Shown: one piece after another, positions 1 through 11,200 of the stretch
Numbering within the stretch: position 1 is the first letter of the stretch
How the letters are laid out: the number at the start of each line of letters is the position of its first letter
Assembly: GCF_014652435.1 (NCBI RefSeq)
Contig: NZ_BMYU01000013.1
Location: forward strand, 1 to 64,000
Reading direction: 5' to 3'
DNA: 64,000 bases
Origin: Cognatundibacterium squillarum
Lineage (GTDB): Bacteria; Pseudomonadota; Gammaproteobacteria; Burkholderiales; Burkholderiaceae_D
The notes under the pieces: model-generated
Seen by the model: only the letters and a program-made list of their open reading frames with translations
What the model was told of the DNA's origin: nothing
Database searches by the model: none
Translations under genes and position numbers: made by a program

Positions 1-104
1 TGAAACTGATTTCCCCGATCGCTATGGAAGAAGGTCTGCGTTTCGCGATCCGTGAAGGCGGTCGTACCGTTGGTGCGGGCGTTGTAGCGAAAATTATCGA
101 GTAA
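1..104 (+). CDS. tuf: Elongation factor Tu, 3' end only
   Basis: Only the last 33 codons and the TAA stop (102-104) are present; the gene enters from the left edge. The readable tail has the EF-Tu C-terminal signature (residues [16 protein letters not shown], then AKIIE), part of domain 3 of the GTPase that delivers aminoacyl-tRNA to the ribosome. The position directly before tRNA-Trp and secE is the usual proteobacterial arrangement and supports the call. Confidence 0.95.
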   Translation, partial: KLISPIAMEEGLRFAIREGGRTVGAGVVAKIIE

Positions 105-116
105 TATCGGTTATAA

Positions 117-142
117 TGTGGCGATCTGTTCTGATCGCCACA
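117..142 (+). terminator. Hairpin after tuf
   Basis: A perfect 10-bp stem (TGTGGCGATC / GATCGCCACA) with a 6-nt loop lies 12 nt after the tuf stop. No T-run follows, so it may be a weak terminator, a 3'-end stabiliser or a processing site separating the tuf mRNA from the downstream tRNA-secE-nusG transcript. Confidence 0.5.
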
Positions 143-167
143 TCAAGTCAAGTTGTTTCTCAGGTAC

Positions 168-243
168 AGGGGTGTAGCTCAATTGGCAGAGCGACGGTCT
201 CCAAAACCGTAGGCTGGGGGTTCGATTCCCTCCGCCCCTGCCA
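168..243 (+). tRNA. trpT: tRNA-Trp (CCA anticodon)
   Basis: A 76-nt cloverleaf is readable. Acceptor stem AGGGGTG pairs with CGCCCCT with one G-U, followed by discriminator G and an encoded CCA end. The anticodon stem ACGGT/ACCGT encloses loop CTCCAAA with anticodon CCA at 201-203. The T-loop TTCGATT is canonical. Location between tuf and secE is conserved in beta- and gammaproteobacteria. Confidence 0.97.
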
Positions 244-279
244 CCGTCTAGCCTGCGGCGCATCGAAAGTTTAAACAGT

Positions 280-663
280 ATGTCTAGTCAATCCGTTGAA
301 ACGGTGAGTACCTCCAATGACAAAGTAAAAGTCATTCTGGCGGTTGTTGCTGTTGTAGCTGGTATCGTTGGATTTTATCTGCTGGCAGGTCAGTCTGGCT
401 GGATTCGTGCAGCTGCGCTGGTTGCAGGTCTCATCGTCGGTGGTGGTCTGATCGCGATCTCTGATCTTGGTGCAGGCATCATTGAATTCGGTAAAGAATC
501 TGTACGCGAAACTAAAAAAGTAGTCTGGCCTTCTCGCAAAGAGGCGGGGCAAATTACTGCAGTAGTTTTTGGTTTTGTGTTGATTATGGCAATTTTCCTC
601 TGGGGAACTGATAAGATCCTGGAGATTTTGTTGTATGACGTAATCCTCGGATGGAAAAAATAA
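280..663 (+). CDS. secE: Preprotein translocase subunit SecE
   Basis: This 127-residue inner-membrane protein is the small essential subunit of the SecYEG channel. Three hydrophobic segments are visible (about residues 14-35, 45-64 and 90-118), as in the long proteobacterial SecE. The conserved cytoplasmic amphipathic stretch with [19 protein letters not shown] precedes the last segment. The stop codon TAA (661-663) shares its last A with the preferred nusG start, so the two are translationally coupled. Confidence 0.96.
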   Translation: MSSQSVETVSTSNDKVKVILAVVAVVAGIVGFYLLAGQSGWIRAAALVAGLIVGGGLIAISDLGAGIIEFGKESVRETKKVVWPSRKEAGQITAVVFGFVLIMAIFLWGTDKILEILLYDVILGWKK

Positions 664-1256
664 TGAGCGAAAACATTCAGGAAAACGAACAAGGTGCAGC
701 GCCAGAGGTGTCTGTGCCTAAAAGTGCTAAAAAATGGTATGCAGTGCATGCCTATTCCGGTATGGAAAAAAGTGTTCAGCGTGCCTTGGTAGAGCGCATC
801 GAACGCGCTGAAATGCAGGATAAATTTGGCCGCATTCTTGTTCCTACGGAAGAAGTGATTGAAGTGCGCAACGGGCGTAAGGCTGTGACTGAGCGCCGAC
901 TGTTCCCTAGTTATGTTTTCGTCGAAATGGAAATGACCGACGATACATGGCACTTGGTTAAAAACACAAGCAAAGTTACCGGTTTTATCGGTGGTAAAGC
1001 GAATAAGCCGTCACCGATTCCTCAGCACGAAGTAGATAAGATTTTGCAGCAAATGCAGGATGGTGTTGAGAAGCCAAGACCAAAAGTGCTGTACGAGGTT
1101 GGTGAGATCGTTCGTATCAAAGAAGGTCCATTCACTGATTTCAACGGCATGATTGAAGAAGTGAATTACGAAAAATCAAAAATCCGCGTTACTGTGACGA
1201 TTTTTGGCCGTGCAACTCCAGTTGAGCTGGAGTTTGCTCAGGTAGAGAAGGTCTGA
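663..1256 (+). CDS. nusG: Transcription termination/antitermination factor NusG
   Basis: NusG binds RNA polymerase and links it to Rho or to the ribosome. The N-terminal NGN domain starts at [14 protein letters not shown] and includes FPSYVFVEM; the C-terminal KOW domain is seen around [18 protein letters not shown] chose ATG 663, giving 197 residues and overlapping the secE stop by one base; an upstream in-frame ATG at 651 lies inside secE and would add four residues. The next gene is rplK after 106 bp. Confidence 0.95.
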   Translation: MSENIQENEQGAAPEVSVPKSAKKWYAVHAYSGMEKSVQRALVERIERAEMQDKFGRILVPTEEVIEVRNGRKAVTERRLFPSYVFVEMEMTDDTWHLVKNTSKVTGFIGGKANKPSPIPQHEVDKILQQMQDGVEKPRPKVLYEVGEIVRIKEGPFTDFNGMIEEVNYEKSKIRVTVTIFGRATPVELEFAQVEKV

Positions 1257-1263
1257 TTCAGGC

Positions 1264-1296
1264 TTGTCAGTGCCTGGCGTAAGCTGAAACTGACAA
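1264..1296 (+). promoter_or_regulatory. Inverted repeat in the rplK leader
   Basis: TTGTCAGT (1264-1271) pairs with ACTGACAA (1289-1296) around a 17-nt loop in the nusG-rplK gap. In E. coli L1 represses rplKA by binding a structure in this leader; whether this hairpin is such a target is only inferred from position. Confidence 0.3.
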
Positions 1297-1362
1297 CAGC
1301 GAGGAGCCCGGTTTCAATTGCTGAGAAACAGGGCGTTAATACTCAATTTAACAGGAGCCAAC

Positions 1363-1794
1363 ATGGCAAAGAAAATTATTGGCTTTATCAAGCTGCAAGT
1401 GCCAGCAGGTAAAGCAAACCCATCCCCTCCAATCGGTCCAGCTCTGGGTCAACGTGGTCTGAACATCATGGAGTTCTGCAAAGCATTCAATGCACAGACT
1501 CAAGGTATGGAACCAGGCATGCCGATTCCGGTTGTGATCACCGCATTTGCAGACAAGTCTTTCACTTTCGTGATGAAGACTCCACCTGCAACATACATGA
1601 TCAAAAAAGCTGCTGGTATTACTAAAGGTTCTCCGAAGCCGCACACTGATAAAGTAGGTAAGATCACTCGTGCGCAAGCTGAAGAAATCGCAAAAGTAAA
1701 AGCAAAAGATCTGACTGCAGCTGATATGGAAGCGGCTATCCGTACTATCGCTGGTTCTGCCCGTTCTATGGGTATCACGGTGGAGGGACTGTAA
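1363..1794 (+). CDS. rplK: 50S ribosomal protein L11
   Basis: L11 is part of the GTPase-associated centre of the large subunit. The 143-residue protein has the family N-terminal block [20 protein letters not shown] and the C-terminal rRNA-binding domain ending [15 protein letters not shown] 1363 has an AGGAG motif (1353-1357) five bases upstream; the frame stays open to 1318 but the added residues do not fit the family. The stop overlaps the rplA start by one base. Confidence 0.97.
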   Translation: MAKKIIGFIKLQVPAGKANPSPPIGPALGQRGLNIMEFCKAFNAQTQGMEPGMPIPVVITAFADKSFTFVMKTPPATYMIKKAAGITKGSPKPHTDKVGKITRAQAEEIAKVKAKDLTAADMEAAIRTIAGSARSMGITVEGL

Positions 1795-2486
1795 TGGCTA
1801 AGTTGACTAAAAAAGCAAAAGCGCTGGCAGGTAAAATTGATCGTACAAAATCTTACGGTTTCGACGATGCAATCGCTCTGATCAAAGAATGCGCAACTGC
1901 GAAATTCAATGAGTCTATCGATGTTGCAGTTCAACTGGGTGTAGATCCTAAGAAATCTGACCAGGTTGTCCGTGGCGCGGTTGTTCTGCCTGCGGGTACA
2001 GGTAAATCTGTACGCGTTGCTGTATTTGCACAAGGTGCAAAAGCTGAAGAAGCGAAAGCAGCTGGTGCAGATATCGTAGGTATGGAAGATCTGGCTGAAC
2101 GCGTTAAAGCCGGCGACATGCCATTCGACGTTGTGATCGCTGCCCCTGATACAATGCGTATCGTTGGTACTCTGGGTCAGGTTCTGGGTCCACGTGGCCT
2201 GATGCCTAATCCAAAAGTTGGTACAGTAACTCCAGACGTTGCTACTGCAGTTAAAAATGCAAAAGCTGGTCAGGTTCAGTACCGTACTGACAAAGCAGGT
2301 ATCATTCACTCCACTATCGGCCGTAAATCGTTTAACGACGCGGACCTGAAGGCTAACCTGGTTGCTCTGATCGATGCTCTGAACAAAGCAAAACCTGCGT
2401 CTTCTAAAGGTGTGTACCTGCGTAAAGTCTCCCTGTCTTCCACGATGGGTGCAGGCGTACGTGTAGATCACGCAAACCTGGCGTAA
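1794..2486 (+). CDS. rplA: 50S ribosomal protein L1
   Basis: L1 binds 23S rRNA at the mobile stalk near the E site and in many bacteria is the translational repressor of the rplKA mRNA. The 230-residue length is normal. Family motifs include the central block around [16 protein letters not shown] and the C-terminal [11 protein letters not shown]. Its ATG overlaps the rplK TAA, consistent with coupling. It is followed by a long structured gap before rplJ. Confidence 0.97.
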   Translation: MAKLTKKAKALAGKIDRTKSYGFDDAIALIKECATAKFNESIDVAVQLGVDPKKSDQVVRGAVVLPAGTGKSVRVAVFAQGAKAEEAKAAGADIVGMEDLAERVKAGDMPFDVVIAAPDTMRIVGTLGQVLGPRGLMPNPKVGTVTPDVATAVKNAKAGQVQYRTDKAGIIHSTIGRKSFNDADLKANLVALIDALNKAKPASSKGVYLRKVSLSSTMGAGVRVDHANLA

Positions 2487-2754
2487 AAAATTAAGCCCTG
2501 GCCGGAATCCGGTCAGGCGAATCTTTGGGCTGAGTGCGATAAGCACTCAGAGTGTCAAAGACCGTTGGGCTGAAAAATCAGTTAATTTTTTGGCGGTATG
2601 CAAAAACCCAGCGCAGATGGTGTACCCGAACAAGTTTTGTAGTGATTACTGGTTCGCCAGTGAAACTCCTAACTTCGGACGCCGTGTTCGAAACGATAGG
2701 CGAGCGATGCAGCATTCCGCTGCATGGTTCAAATATCATTAATGGAGGTTGACC
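2487..2754 (+). ncRNA. rplJ (L10) leader with two hairpins
   Basis: This 268-bp gap holds two stable hairpins: 2497-2517 (9-bp stem, one G-U, 3-nt loop) and 2530-2550 (perfect 8-bp stem CTGAGTGC/GCACTCAG). Further down is a stretch with GCGCAGATGGTGTACCCGAA, resembling the conserved part of proteobacterial L10 leaders, the target of the L10-L12 complex in E. coli. A last hairpin (ATGCAGC/GCTGCAT, around 2707-2725) lies before the ribosome binding site. The open frame inside it has no protein character. Confidence 0.65.
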
Positions 2755-3252
2755 GTGAGTCTCAATCTGAATGACAAAAAGGCTGTCGTCGCTGAAGTCT
2801 CTGCAAAAGTTGCAACTGCACAGACTATCGTCGTAGCTGAATACCGTGGCATCCAGGTCGGTCATTTGACGCAACTGCGTGCTAGCGCACGTGCTCAGGG
2901 CGTTTACATGCGCGTGTTGAAAAACACACTCGCACGTCGCGCTGTTGAGGGTACTGCATTCGAAAGCCTCGCTTCTGAAATGACCGGTCCGCTGATCTAT
3001 GCGATCTCGGATGATGCTGTTGCTGCTGCAAAAGTTGTAAACGACTTTGCAAAAAGCAATGACAAACTGGTTGTTAAAGCAGGTAACTATGCAGGCAAAT
3101 CGCTGGATAAAGCTGGTGTTGTTGCACTGGCAAGCATCCCAAGCCGCGAAGTACTGTTGGCGCAAGTTGTGGGCATGATGCAGGCACCTGTATCTGCATT
3201 CGCACGCGCTCTGGCAGCTGTGGCAGCGAAGAAAGAAGCAGAAGCTGCTTAA
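2755..3252 (+). CDS. rplJ: 50S ribosomal protein L10
   Basis: L10 anchors the L7/L12 dimers to the stalk base. The protein begins [17 protein letters not shown], typical of betaproteobacterial L10, and ends in an Ala/Lys/Glu-rich tail that binds L12. I chose GTG 2755 because GGAGG (2744-2748) lies six bases upstream; an in-frame TTG at 2749 would leave almost no spacing. Length 165 residues is normal. The upstream leader suggests autogenous control. Confidence 0.95.
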   Translation: MSLNLNDKKAVVAEVSAKVATAQTIVVAEYRGIQVGHLTQLRASARAQGVYMRVLKNTLARRAVEGTAFESLASEMTGPLIYAISDDAVAAAKVVNDFAKSNDKLVVKAGNYAGKSLDKAGVVALASIPSREVLLAQVVGMMQAPVSAFARALAAVAAKKEAEAA

Positions 3253-3311
3253 TTGCAGTTTTTGTTTTCGTCAAATACCGTATCAATGTAATTAATTAAT
3301 TGGAGTTTCAA

Positions 3312-3683
3312 ATGGCAATTAGCAAAGACGATATCCTGGAAGCCGTAGGCGCGATGTCCGTAATGGATCTGAACGACCTGGTAAAAGCTTTCGAAGAAAA
3401 ATTCGGCGTTTCCGCAGCAGCAGTTGCAGCTGGTCCTGCAGCAGCTGGTCCTGCAGCAGCAGCTGAAGAACAAACAGAATTCAACGTAATTCTGACCGAA
3501 GCTGGCTCCAACAAAGTTGGCGTAATTAAAGCAGTTCGCGAAATCACTGGTCTGGGCTTGAAAGAAGCTAAAGACCTGGTTGACGGCGCACCTAAAGCAG
3601 TTAAAGAAGGCATCGCTAAAGCTGACGCTGAAGCTGCTAAGAAAAAACTGGAAGATGCTGGCGCGAAAGCAGAGCTCAAGTAA
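3312..3683 (+). CDS. rplL: 50S ribosomal protein L7/L12
   Basis: This acidic stalk protein recruits translation factors. The 123-residue sequence has the N-terminal dimerisation domain ([19 protein letters not shown]), an Ala/Gly/Pro hinge at about residues 37-53, and the C-terminal factor-binding domain with [21 protein letters not shown] 3312 has GGAG upstream at 3302-3305; the frame extends to a TTG at 3300 which the family does not use. Confidence 0.97.
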   Translation: MAISKDDILEAVGAMSVMDLNDLVKAFEEKFGVSAAAVAAGPAAAGPAAAAEEQTEFNVILTEAGSNKVGVIKAVREITGLGLKEAKDLVDGAPKAVKEGIAKADAEAAKKKLEDAGAKAELK

Positions 3684-3694
3684 TTCCGTTTTAC

Positions 3695-3753
3695 GGCAGA
3701 TCTCCGGATCTGCCTGTGTCGAAGCAGGAATCCTCTTGAAAGAGAGGGTTCCT
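3695..3753 (+). promoter_or_regulatory. Two hairpins between rplL and rpoB
   Basis: Hairpin 1 (3695-3714) is a perfect 8-bp stem GGCAGATC/GATCTGCC with loop TCCG. Hairpin 2 (3726-3753) is a 12-bp stem with two G-U pairs and a GAAA tetraloop. Neither has a clean T-run. In E. coli this gap holds a partial attenuator and an RNase III cleavage site that lower rpoBC expression relative to rplJL; the same role is inferred here. Confidence 0.5.
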
Positions 3754-3906
3754 CTTTGGCATCTTTGGCGTTTGTATTGTTTTGTTTGAACCATTAAAAT
3801 TTTGATAAGCCTGAAGGGCTGAGACTTGAGGTTTTTTGTCGCTGCAAGACACAAGGCGTCAGGAATCCTGAATTCTCCATCCTTCCTTGTCACTCACGGA
3901 GTGTCC

Positions 3907-6900
3907 ATGCACTACTCATTTACTGAGAAGAAGCGTATTCGTAAATCGTTTGCGAAACGCGCCAACGTTCACAACGTACCGTTCCTGCTGGCGACTCAAA
4001 TCGAGTCCTACAAAAACTTCCTGCAAGAAGACAGAGCTTTTGCAGAAAGAAAAAATGAAGGTTTGCAGTCTGCCTTCACATCGATTTTCCCTATCGTTTC
4101 TCACAACGGCTTTGCTCGCCTGGAGTTCTTGTCCTATGTTCTGGGTGATCCGGCATTTGACGTTAAAGAATGTCAGTTGCGTGGCCTGACTTTTGCAGCG
4201 CCTCTGCGTGCAAAAGTACGTCTGGTTATTCTGGATAAAGAATCGCCGACCAAGCCAGTGATTAAAGAAATGAAAGAGCAGGAAGTCTACATGGGCGAAT
4301 TGCCTTTGATGACGACCACCGGCTCGTTTGTGATTAACGGTACCGAACGCGTTATTGTTTCCCAGTTACACCGTTCTCCTGGCGTGTTCTTTGAACATGA
4401 CCGTGGTAAGACACATTCATCAGGAAAGCTGCTGTTCTCGGCACGTATTATTCCCTACCGTGGATCCTGGCTGGATTTCGAGTTTGATCCGAAGGATATT
4501 CTGTACTTCCGTATCGACCGTCGTCGTAAGATGCCGGTAACGATTCTGCTTCGTGCTATTGGCATGAATAATGAGCAGATTCTGGCTAACTTCTTTAACT
4601 TCGATAATTTCAGTCTGCACAGCGAAGGTGCGGAAATGGAATTCGTCGCTGAGCGTCTGCGCGGTGAAGTTGCCCGTTTCGATATTACTGATAAGTCCGG
4701 TAAGGTTATCGTTGCGAAAGACAAGCGTATCAACGCTAAACACGTACGTGAAATTGAGGCAGGTGGAGTTAAGCACATTTCCGTACCGGAAGAGTATCTG
4801 CTCGGCCGCGTACTGGCGAAGAACATCGTCGACCCTGATACAGGCGAAGTTGTAGCAAGTGCTAACGATGAGCTGACAGAAGAATTGCTGAGCAGTCTGC
4901 GTCGTGCAGGCATTCGCGATATTCAGACACTGTACACAAATGATCTGGATCAGGGTGCATATATCTCCCAGACACTGCGTATGGACGATACAGCCGACCA
5001 GATGGCTGCCCGTGTTGCGATTTACCGCATGATGCGCCCAGGCGAACCGCCGACAGAAGAATCTGTTGAAGCGCTGTTCAATGGCTTGTTCTACAGTGAA
5101 GACCGTTACGATTTGTCTGCAGTCGGTCGTATGAAGTTCAACCGCCGTATCGGTCGTGATGAACTGACCGGCGCAATGACATTGTCCAACGAAGATATTC
5201 TGGCAGTGATCAAGATCCTGGTGGAACTGCGTAATGGTCGCGGCGAAGTCGACGATATCGACCATCTGGGTAACCGTCGTGTGCGTTGCGTTGGTGAGCT
5301 GGCTGAGAACCAGTTCCGTGCAGGTCTGGTACGTGTTGAACGTGCAGTGAAAGAGCGTCTGGGTCAGGCTGAATCTGACAATCTGATGCCTCACGATCTG
5401 ATCAACTCCAAACCAATTTCTGCGGCAATCCGCGAATTCTTTGGTTCTTCGCAGTTGTCGCAGTTTATGGATCAGACTAACCCATTGTCTGAAATTACGC
5501 ATAAACGTCGTATTTCCGCGCTGGGTCCTGGTGGTCTGACACGTGAACGTGCCGGCTTCGAAGTACGTGACGTTCATCCGACACACTACGGTCGCGTATG
5601 TCCGATTGAAACACCAGAAGGTCCGAACATTGGTCTGATCAACTCGCTGGCGTTGTATTCCCGTCTGAATGAGTATGGTTTCCTGGAAACACCATACCGT
5701 AAAGTGATCGACAAGAAGATTACCAATCAGATCGAATACCTGTCTGCGATTGAAGAAGGTCGTTATGTGATCGCTCAGGCGAATGCGACGATCGATGCAG
5801 AAGGTACGCTGATCGACGAACTGGTTTCTTCCCGTCAGGCTGGTGAAACGATTCTGGTTTCTCCGGAACGTGTTCAGTACATGGACGTTGCGACCGGTCA
5901 GGTGGTTTCTGTAGCGGCATCGCTGATTCCGTTCCTTGAACACGATGATGCGAACCGTGCGTTGATGGGTGCCAACATGCAACGTCAGGCAGTTCCTTGT
6001 CTGCGTCCTGAAAAAGCATTTGTCGGTACAGGTATCGAACGTACTGTTGCAGTTGACTCCGGTACAACCGTACAGGCATTGCGTGGCGGTAAAGTAGATT
6101 ACGTTGATGCGGGCCGTATCGTGATTCGTGTTAATGATGAAGAAGCACAGGCTGGTGAAGTCGGTGTGGATATCTACAACCTGATCAAATACACACGTTC
6201 CAATCAGAACACCAACATCAACCAGCGTCCTATCGTAAAAGTCGGTGACGTGGTTGCGAAGGGTGACGTTCTGGCTGACGGCGCTTCGACCGATCTGGGC
6301 GAGCTGGCGCTGGGTCAGAATATGCTGGTCGCGTTTATGCCATGGAACGGCTACAACTTCGAGGATTCGATCCTGATTTCGGAAAAAGTGGTTTCGGATG
6401 ACCGTTACACTTCTATCCATATCGAAGAACTGTCCGTTGTTGCACGTGATACTAAGCTGGGCCCTGAAGAAATTACCCGTGATATTTCCAACCTGGCTGA
6501 AAATCAGCTGGCACGTCTGGATGAATCCGGTATCGTTTATATCGGTGCAGAAGTTTCCGCCGGCGATACACTGGTTGGTAAAGTAACACCAAAAGGTGAA
6601 ACTCAGCTGACACCGGAAGAAAAACTGCTGCGTGCAATTTTCGGTGAAAAGGCTTCTGACGTAAAAGATACATCTCTGCGCGTACCATCCGGTATGGTAG
6701 GTACTGTAATTGATGTTCAGGTATTCACCCGCGAAGGTATCCAGCGCGACAAACGTGCGCAGCAAATTATCGACGACGAACTGAAACGTTACCGTCTCGA
6801 TCTGAATGACCAGCTGCGTATTGTGGAAGGCGATGCGTTTGAGCGTCTGGAGCGTATGCTCGAGAGCAAAATTGCTGACGGTGGCCCGAATAAGCTGGCT

Positions 6901-8013
6901 AAAGGCAGCAAGATCACTCGCGAATACCTGGCAAGCATCGATAAATATCAGTGGTTCGACATCCGTCTGGCGTCAGACGAAGCTGCGAACGCACTGGTTG
7001 CAATGAAAGATTCGATTGCTGAGAAGCGTCACCAGTTCGATCTGGCGTTCGAAGAAAAACGTACCAAACTGACACAGGGCGACGAATTGCCGCCGGGCGT
7101 ACAGAAGATGGTGAAAGTTTACCTCGCGGTAAAACGCCGTCTGCAGCCAGGTGACAAGATGGCGGGTCGTCACGGTAATAAGGGTGTGGTTTCCCGCATC
7201 GTTCCGATCGAAGACATGCCATACATGGCTGATGGTACGCCGGCAGATATCGTTCTGAATCCGCTGGGTGTTCCATCCCGTATGAACGTGGGTCAGGTTC
7301 TGGAAGTGCATCTGGGCTGGGCGGCAAAAGGTCTGGGTCTGCGTATCGGCGAAATGCTGAAAGCAAAAGCACAGGCTGATGAGCTGCGTGGCTTCCTGGG
7401 CAAGATTTATAACGAGTCCGGCAAGAAAGAAGATCTGGAAGGCCTGACTGACGGTGAAGTGCTGGAACTGGCGAACAACCTGAAAAACGGTGTGCCGTTC
7501 GCAACACCGGTGTTCGACGGTGCGCATGAATCGGAAATCCGTCGTATGCTGAATCTGGCTTACCCTGATCACATTGCTGCCCATCTGGGTATGAATGAGA
7601 CCAAAAACCAGGTCACACTGTACGATGGACGTACCGGTGAAGCATTTGAACGTCGCGTAACCGTCGGTTACATGCATGTTCTCAAGCTGCATCACTTAGT
7701 TGATGATAAAATGCATGCCCGCTCGACCGGTCCTTACTCTCTGGTCACGCAGCAACCACTCGGCGGTAAAGCGCAGTTTGGTGGTCAGCGTTTCGGTGAG
7801 ATGGAGGTTTGGGCACTGGAAGCATACGGCGCATCTTATGTATTGCAAGAGATGCTGACCGTGAAGTCAGATGACGTGAACGGCCGTACTAAGGTTTATG
7901 AAAACCTGGTAAAAGGTGATCACGTGATCGATGCAGGTATGCCGGAATCGTTCAACGTTCTGGTCAAAGAGATTCGTTCTCTGGGTATCGATATCGATCT
8001 GGAACGTGACTGA
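3907..8013 (+). CDS. rpoB: RNA polymerase subunit beta
   Basis: The 1368-residue protein matches RpoB over its full length, starting [18 protein letters not shown]. The rifampicin pocket (about residues 508-540) carries the usual susceptible-type residues ([12 protein letters not shown] and [12 protein letters not shown]). The C-terminal [12 protein letters not shown] and [18 protein letters not shown] motifs are intact. ATG 3907 has GGAG at 3898-3901; the reading frame is open from 3826 but that extension is not family sequence. A 286-bp gap separates it from rpoC. Confidence 0.97.
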   Translation: MHYSFTEKKRIRKSFAKRANVHNVPFLLATQIESYKNFLQEDRAFAERKNEGLQSAFTSIFPIVSHNGFARLEFLSYVLGDPAFDVKECQLRGLTFAAPLRAKVRLVILDKESPTKPVIKEMKEQEVYMGELPLMTTTGSFVINGTERVIVSQLHRSPGVFFEHDRGKTHSSGKLLFSARIIPYRGSWLDFEFDPKDILYFRIDRRRKMPVTILLRAIGMNNEQILANFFNFDNFSLHSEGAEMEFVAERLRGEVARFDITDKSGKVIVAKDKRINAKHVREIEAGGVKHISVPEEYLLGRVLAKNIVDPDTGEVVASANDELTEELLSSLRRAGIRDIQTLYTNDLDQGAYISQTLRMDDTADQMAARVAIYRMMRPGEPPTEESVEALFNGLFYSEDRYDLSAVGRMKFNRRIGRDELTGAMTLSNEDILAVIKILVELRNGRGEVDDIDHLGNRRVRCVGELAENQFRAGLVRVERAVKERLGQAESDNLMPHDLINSKPISAAIREFFGSSQLSQFMDQTNPLSEITHKRRISALGPGGLTRERAGFEVRDVHPTHYGRVCPIETPEGPNIGLINSLALYSRLNEYGFLETPYRKVIDKKITNQIEYLSAIEEGRYVIAQANATIDAEGTLIDELVSSRQAGETILVSPERVQYMDVATGQVVSVAASLIPFLEHDDANRALMGANMQRQAVPCLRPEKAFVGTGIERTVAVDSGTTVQALRGGKVDYVDAGRIVIRVNDEEAQAGEVGVDIYNLIKYTRSNQNTNINQRPIVKVGDVVAKGDVLADGASTDLGELALGQNMLVAFMPWNGYNFEDSILISEKVVSDDRYTSIHIEELSVVARDTKLGPEEITRDISNLAENQLARLDESGIVYIGAEVSAGDTLVGKVTPKGETQLTPEEKLLRAIFGEKASDVKDTSLRVPSGMVGTVIDVQVFTREGIQRDKRAQQIIDDELKRYRLDLNDQLRIVEGDAFERLERMLESKIADGGPNKLAKGSKITREYLASIDKYQWFDIRLASDEAANALVAMKDSIAEKRHQFDLAFEEKRTKLTQGDELPPGVQKMVKVYLAVKRRLQPGDKMAGRHGNKGVVSRIVPIEDMPYMADGTPADIVLNPLGVPSRMNVGQVLEVHLGWAAKGLGLRIGEMLKAKAQADELRGFLGKIYNESGKKEDLEGLTDGEVLELANNLKNGVPFATPVFDGAHESEIRRMLNLAYPDHIAAHLGMNETKNQVTLYDGRTGEAFERRVTVGYMHVLKLHHLVDDKMHARSTGPYSLVTQQPLGGKAQFGGQRFGEMEVWALEAYGASYVLQEMLTVKSDDVNGRTKVYENLVKGDHVIDAGMPESFNVLVKEIRSLGIDIDLERD

Positions 8014-8027
8014 TCAGCGAATTCGCT

Positions 8028-8122
8028 GTGAGCGCTTGCTTACTGACAAGCGCTCACCAGTCGCTGAAGTAACAGAATTTGCAGTATCTCAGTAATTGAC
8101 TATGCCCGAACGTGTTTCGGGC
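8028..8122 (+). promoter_or_regulatory. Two hairpins in the rpoB-rpoC gap
   Basis: An 11-bp perfect stem (GTGAGCGCTTG / CAAGCGCTCAC, 8028-8057, 8-nt loop) lies just after the rpoB stop. A second stem (GCCCGAA / TTCGGGC, 8104-8122) is followed by a short T-rich run. They could be a partial attenuator or processing sites; no coding sequence is convincing in the 286-bp gap. Confidence 0.4.
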
Positions 8123-8299
8123 TTTAGTCGTTTAATTATCAGCAGTTTGGAAGTGGCTTTTCGTTCCCGGTATCCGCGGAACCCGCGTGCAGCATGCACC
8201 CCGGGCTCTCCCGCTGATGCGAACAGGGTCAGCGACGAATGCACACTTGCAGCATCTTCAGCCACCGGGCGCCACAGGCGCTTTAATGGAGTGACATCA

Positions 8300-11200
8300 A
8301 TGAAAGCTCTGCTCGATTTATTCAAGCAAGTCCAGCCTAACGAACAGTTCGACGCGATCAAAATTGGTCTGGCGTCACCGGACAAAATCCGTTCCTGGTC
8401 GTATGGTGAGGTCAAAAAACCGGAAACCATCAACTACCGTACATTCAAACCGGAGCGTGACGGTCTGTTCTGCGCCAAAATTTTTGGCCCGATCAAAGAC
8501 TACGAATGCCTGTGCGGTAAGTACAAGCGTCTGAAACACCGTGGTGTGATCTGTGAAAAATGCGGCGTTGAAGTAACGCTGGCAAAAGTACGTCGTGAGC
8601 GTATGGGCCATATTGAACTGGCTTCTCCGACTGCACACATCTGGTTCCTGAAATCCCTGCCATCCCGTCTGGGTATGGTTCTGGACATGACACTGCGCGA
8701 TATCGAGCGCGTTCTGTACTTTGAAGCATATGTTGTGACCGATCCGGGCATGACGCCGCTGAAAAAATGCCAGATCATGTCGGAAGACGATTTCGCTGCA
8801 AAATACGAAGAATACGGTGATGAATTCACTGCGTTTATGGGTGCAGAAGGTATCCGTGAACTGCTGCGTTCTATCGACATCGACCGCGAAGTCGAAGCAC
8901 TGCGTACTGAGCTGAAAGAGTCCAAGTCTGAAGCCAAGATCAAGAAATACGCAAAGCGTCTGAAAGTTCTGGAAGCATTCCAGCGTTCTGGCATCAAGCC
9001 TGACTGGATGATTATGGAAGTTCTGCCGGTACTGCCGCCGGAACTGCGTCCGCTGGTTCCGCTGGATGGTGGCCGTTTCGCGACTTCCGATCTGAACGAT
9101 CTGTACCGCCGCGTGATTAACCGTAATAATCGTCTGAAGCGCCTGATGGAACTGCGCGCTCCGGAAATCATTACCCGCAACGAAAAACGTATGCTGCAGG
9201 AAGCGGTTGACTCCCTGCTGGATAACGGCCGTCGTGGTAAGGCGATGACAGGTGCGAACAAGCGTCCGCTGAAATCGCTGGCTGAAATGATCAAAGGTAA
9301 AGGCGGTCGTTTCCGTCAGAACTTGCTGGGTAAACGTGTTGACTACTCCGGCCGTTCCGTTATCGTGGTTGGTCCTCAGCTGAAACTGCATCAGTGCGGT
9401 CTGCCAAAACTGATGGCGCTGGAACTGTTCAAACCATTCATCTTCAATAAACTGGAACTGATGGGTCTGGCAACGACCATCAAAGCAGCGAAGAAACTGG
9501 TTGAACAACAAGAGCCAGTGGTCTGGGATATTCTGGAAGAAGTGATCCGCGAACATCCGATCATGCTGAACCGTGCGCCTACGCTGCACCGTCTGGGTAT
9601 TCAGGCGTTTGAACCGGTTCTGATCGAAGGTAAAGCGATCCAGCTGCATCCGCTGGTCTGTGCTGCATTCAATGCGGACTTTGACGGTGACCAGATGGCG
9701 GTCCACGTTCCTCTGTCTGTCGAAGCACAGATGGAAGCACGTACACTGATGCTGGCATCGAACAACATTCTGTTCCCATCCAACGGCGAACCATCCATCG
9801 TTCCTTCTCAGGATATCGTTCTGGGTCTGTACTACGCGACCCGTGAACGTATCGCTGGTAAAGGCGAAGGCATGATGTTCCCTGACGTGTCCGAAGCGAT
9901 CCGTGCATGGGAAAACAAAGAAGTTGAGCTGACCACACGTATTACTGTGCGTATCACGGAATATCCGAAAGATGCCGCAACCGGTGAATTCGTTAAAACG
10001 ATCAAACGTTACGAAACCACCGTTGGCCGTGCCATCCTGTCGGAAATTCTGCCGAAAGGTCTGCCATTCAGCGTACTGAACCGTCCGCTGAAGAAAAAAG
10101 AAATCTCCCGTCTGATCGACACTTCCTTCCGTAAGTGCGGTCTGCGTGCAACAGTTGTGTTTGCTGACCAGCTGATGCAATCCGGTTTCCGCCTGGCGAC
10201 CCGTGCAGGTATTTCTATCTGTATCGACGACATGCTGATTCCGCCGCAAAAAGTGGATCTGGTAGCAAAAGCTGAACAGGAAGTGAAACAGATCGAGCAG
10301 CAATATGCTTCCGGTCTGGTAACTGCCGGCGAACGCTACAACAAAGTGGTTGATATCTGGGGTAAAACCGGTGACGAAGTCGGTAAAGCGATGATGGAAC
10401 AGCTGAAAGTTGAGCCAGTCGTGAAACGTGACGGCACCAACTCCACACAGGAATCCTTCAACTCGATTTACATGATGGCCGACTCCGGTGCGCGTGGTTC
10501 TGCAGCACAGATTCGTCAGCTGGCAGGTATGCGTGGTCTGATGGCAAAACCTGACGGCTCCATTATTGAAACACCGATTACCGCGAACTTCCGTGAAGGT
10601 CTGAACGTTCTGCAGTACTTTATTTCCACTCACGGTGCGCGTAAAGGTCTGGCAGATACGGCGCTGAAAACAGCGAACTCCGGTTACCTGACACGTCGTC
10701 TGGTTGACGTTACACAGGATCTGGTTGTTACCGAAGACGATTGCGGCACAAGCAATGGTTCCGCGATGAAAGCCATCGTTGAAGGCGGTGAAGTTAACGT
10801 TCCGCTGCGCGAACTGATTCTGGGTCGTGTGACTGCAAACGAAGTCGTGAATCCTGAAACACAGGAAACCCTGTTCCATCCTGGCACACTGCTGGATGAA
10901 GCTGCTGTCGAGAAGATCGAAGCACTGGGTATCGACGAAGTGAAAGTCCGCACACCACTGTCCTGCGAAACCCGTTATGGTCTGTGCGCGAAGTGCTACG
11001 GCCGTGATCTGGGCCGCGGTTCTCTGGTGAACTCCGGTGAAGCAGTCGGTGTTATCGCTGCGCAGTCGATCGGTGAACCGGGTACACAGCTGACCATGCG
11101 TACGTTCCACATTGGTGGTGCGGCGTCCCGTGCAGCGATTGCATCTTCCGTTGAAGCAAAATCCAACGGTACCGTGCGTTTCACAGCAACCATGCGTTAT

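Noticed and set aside
112-117. TATAAT as a -10 box for tRNA-Trp
   Set aside because: No -35 box at suitable spacing, and the hexamer overlaps the hairpin after tuf by one base; the evidence is too thin.
2552-2752. 66-codon frame before rplJ
   Set aside because: It lies within the structured L10 leader, has no ribosome site and its sequence matches the conserved leader rather than a protein.
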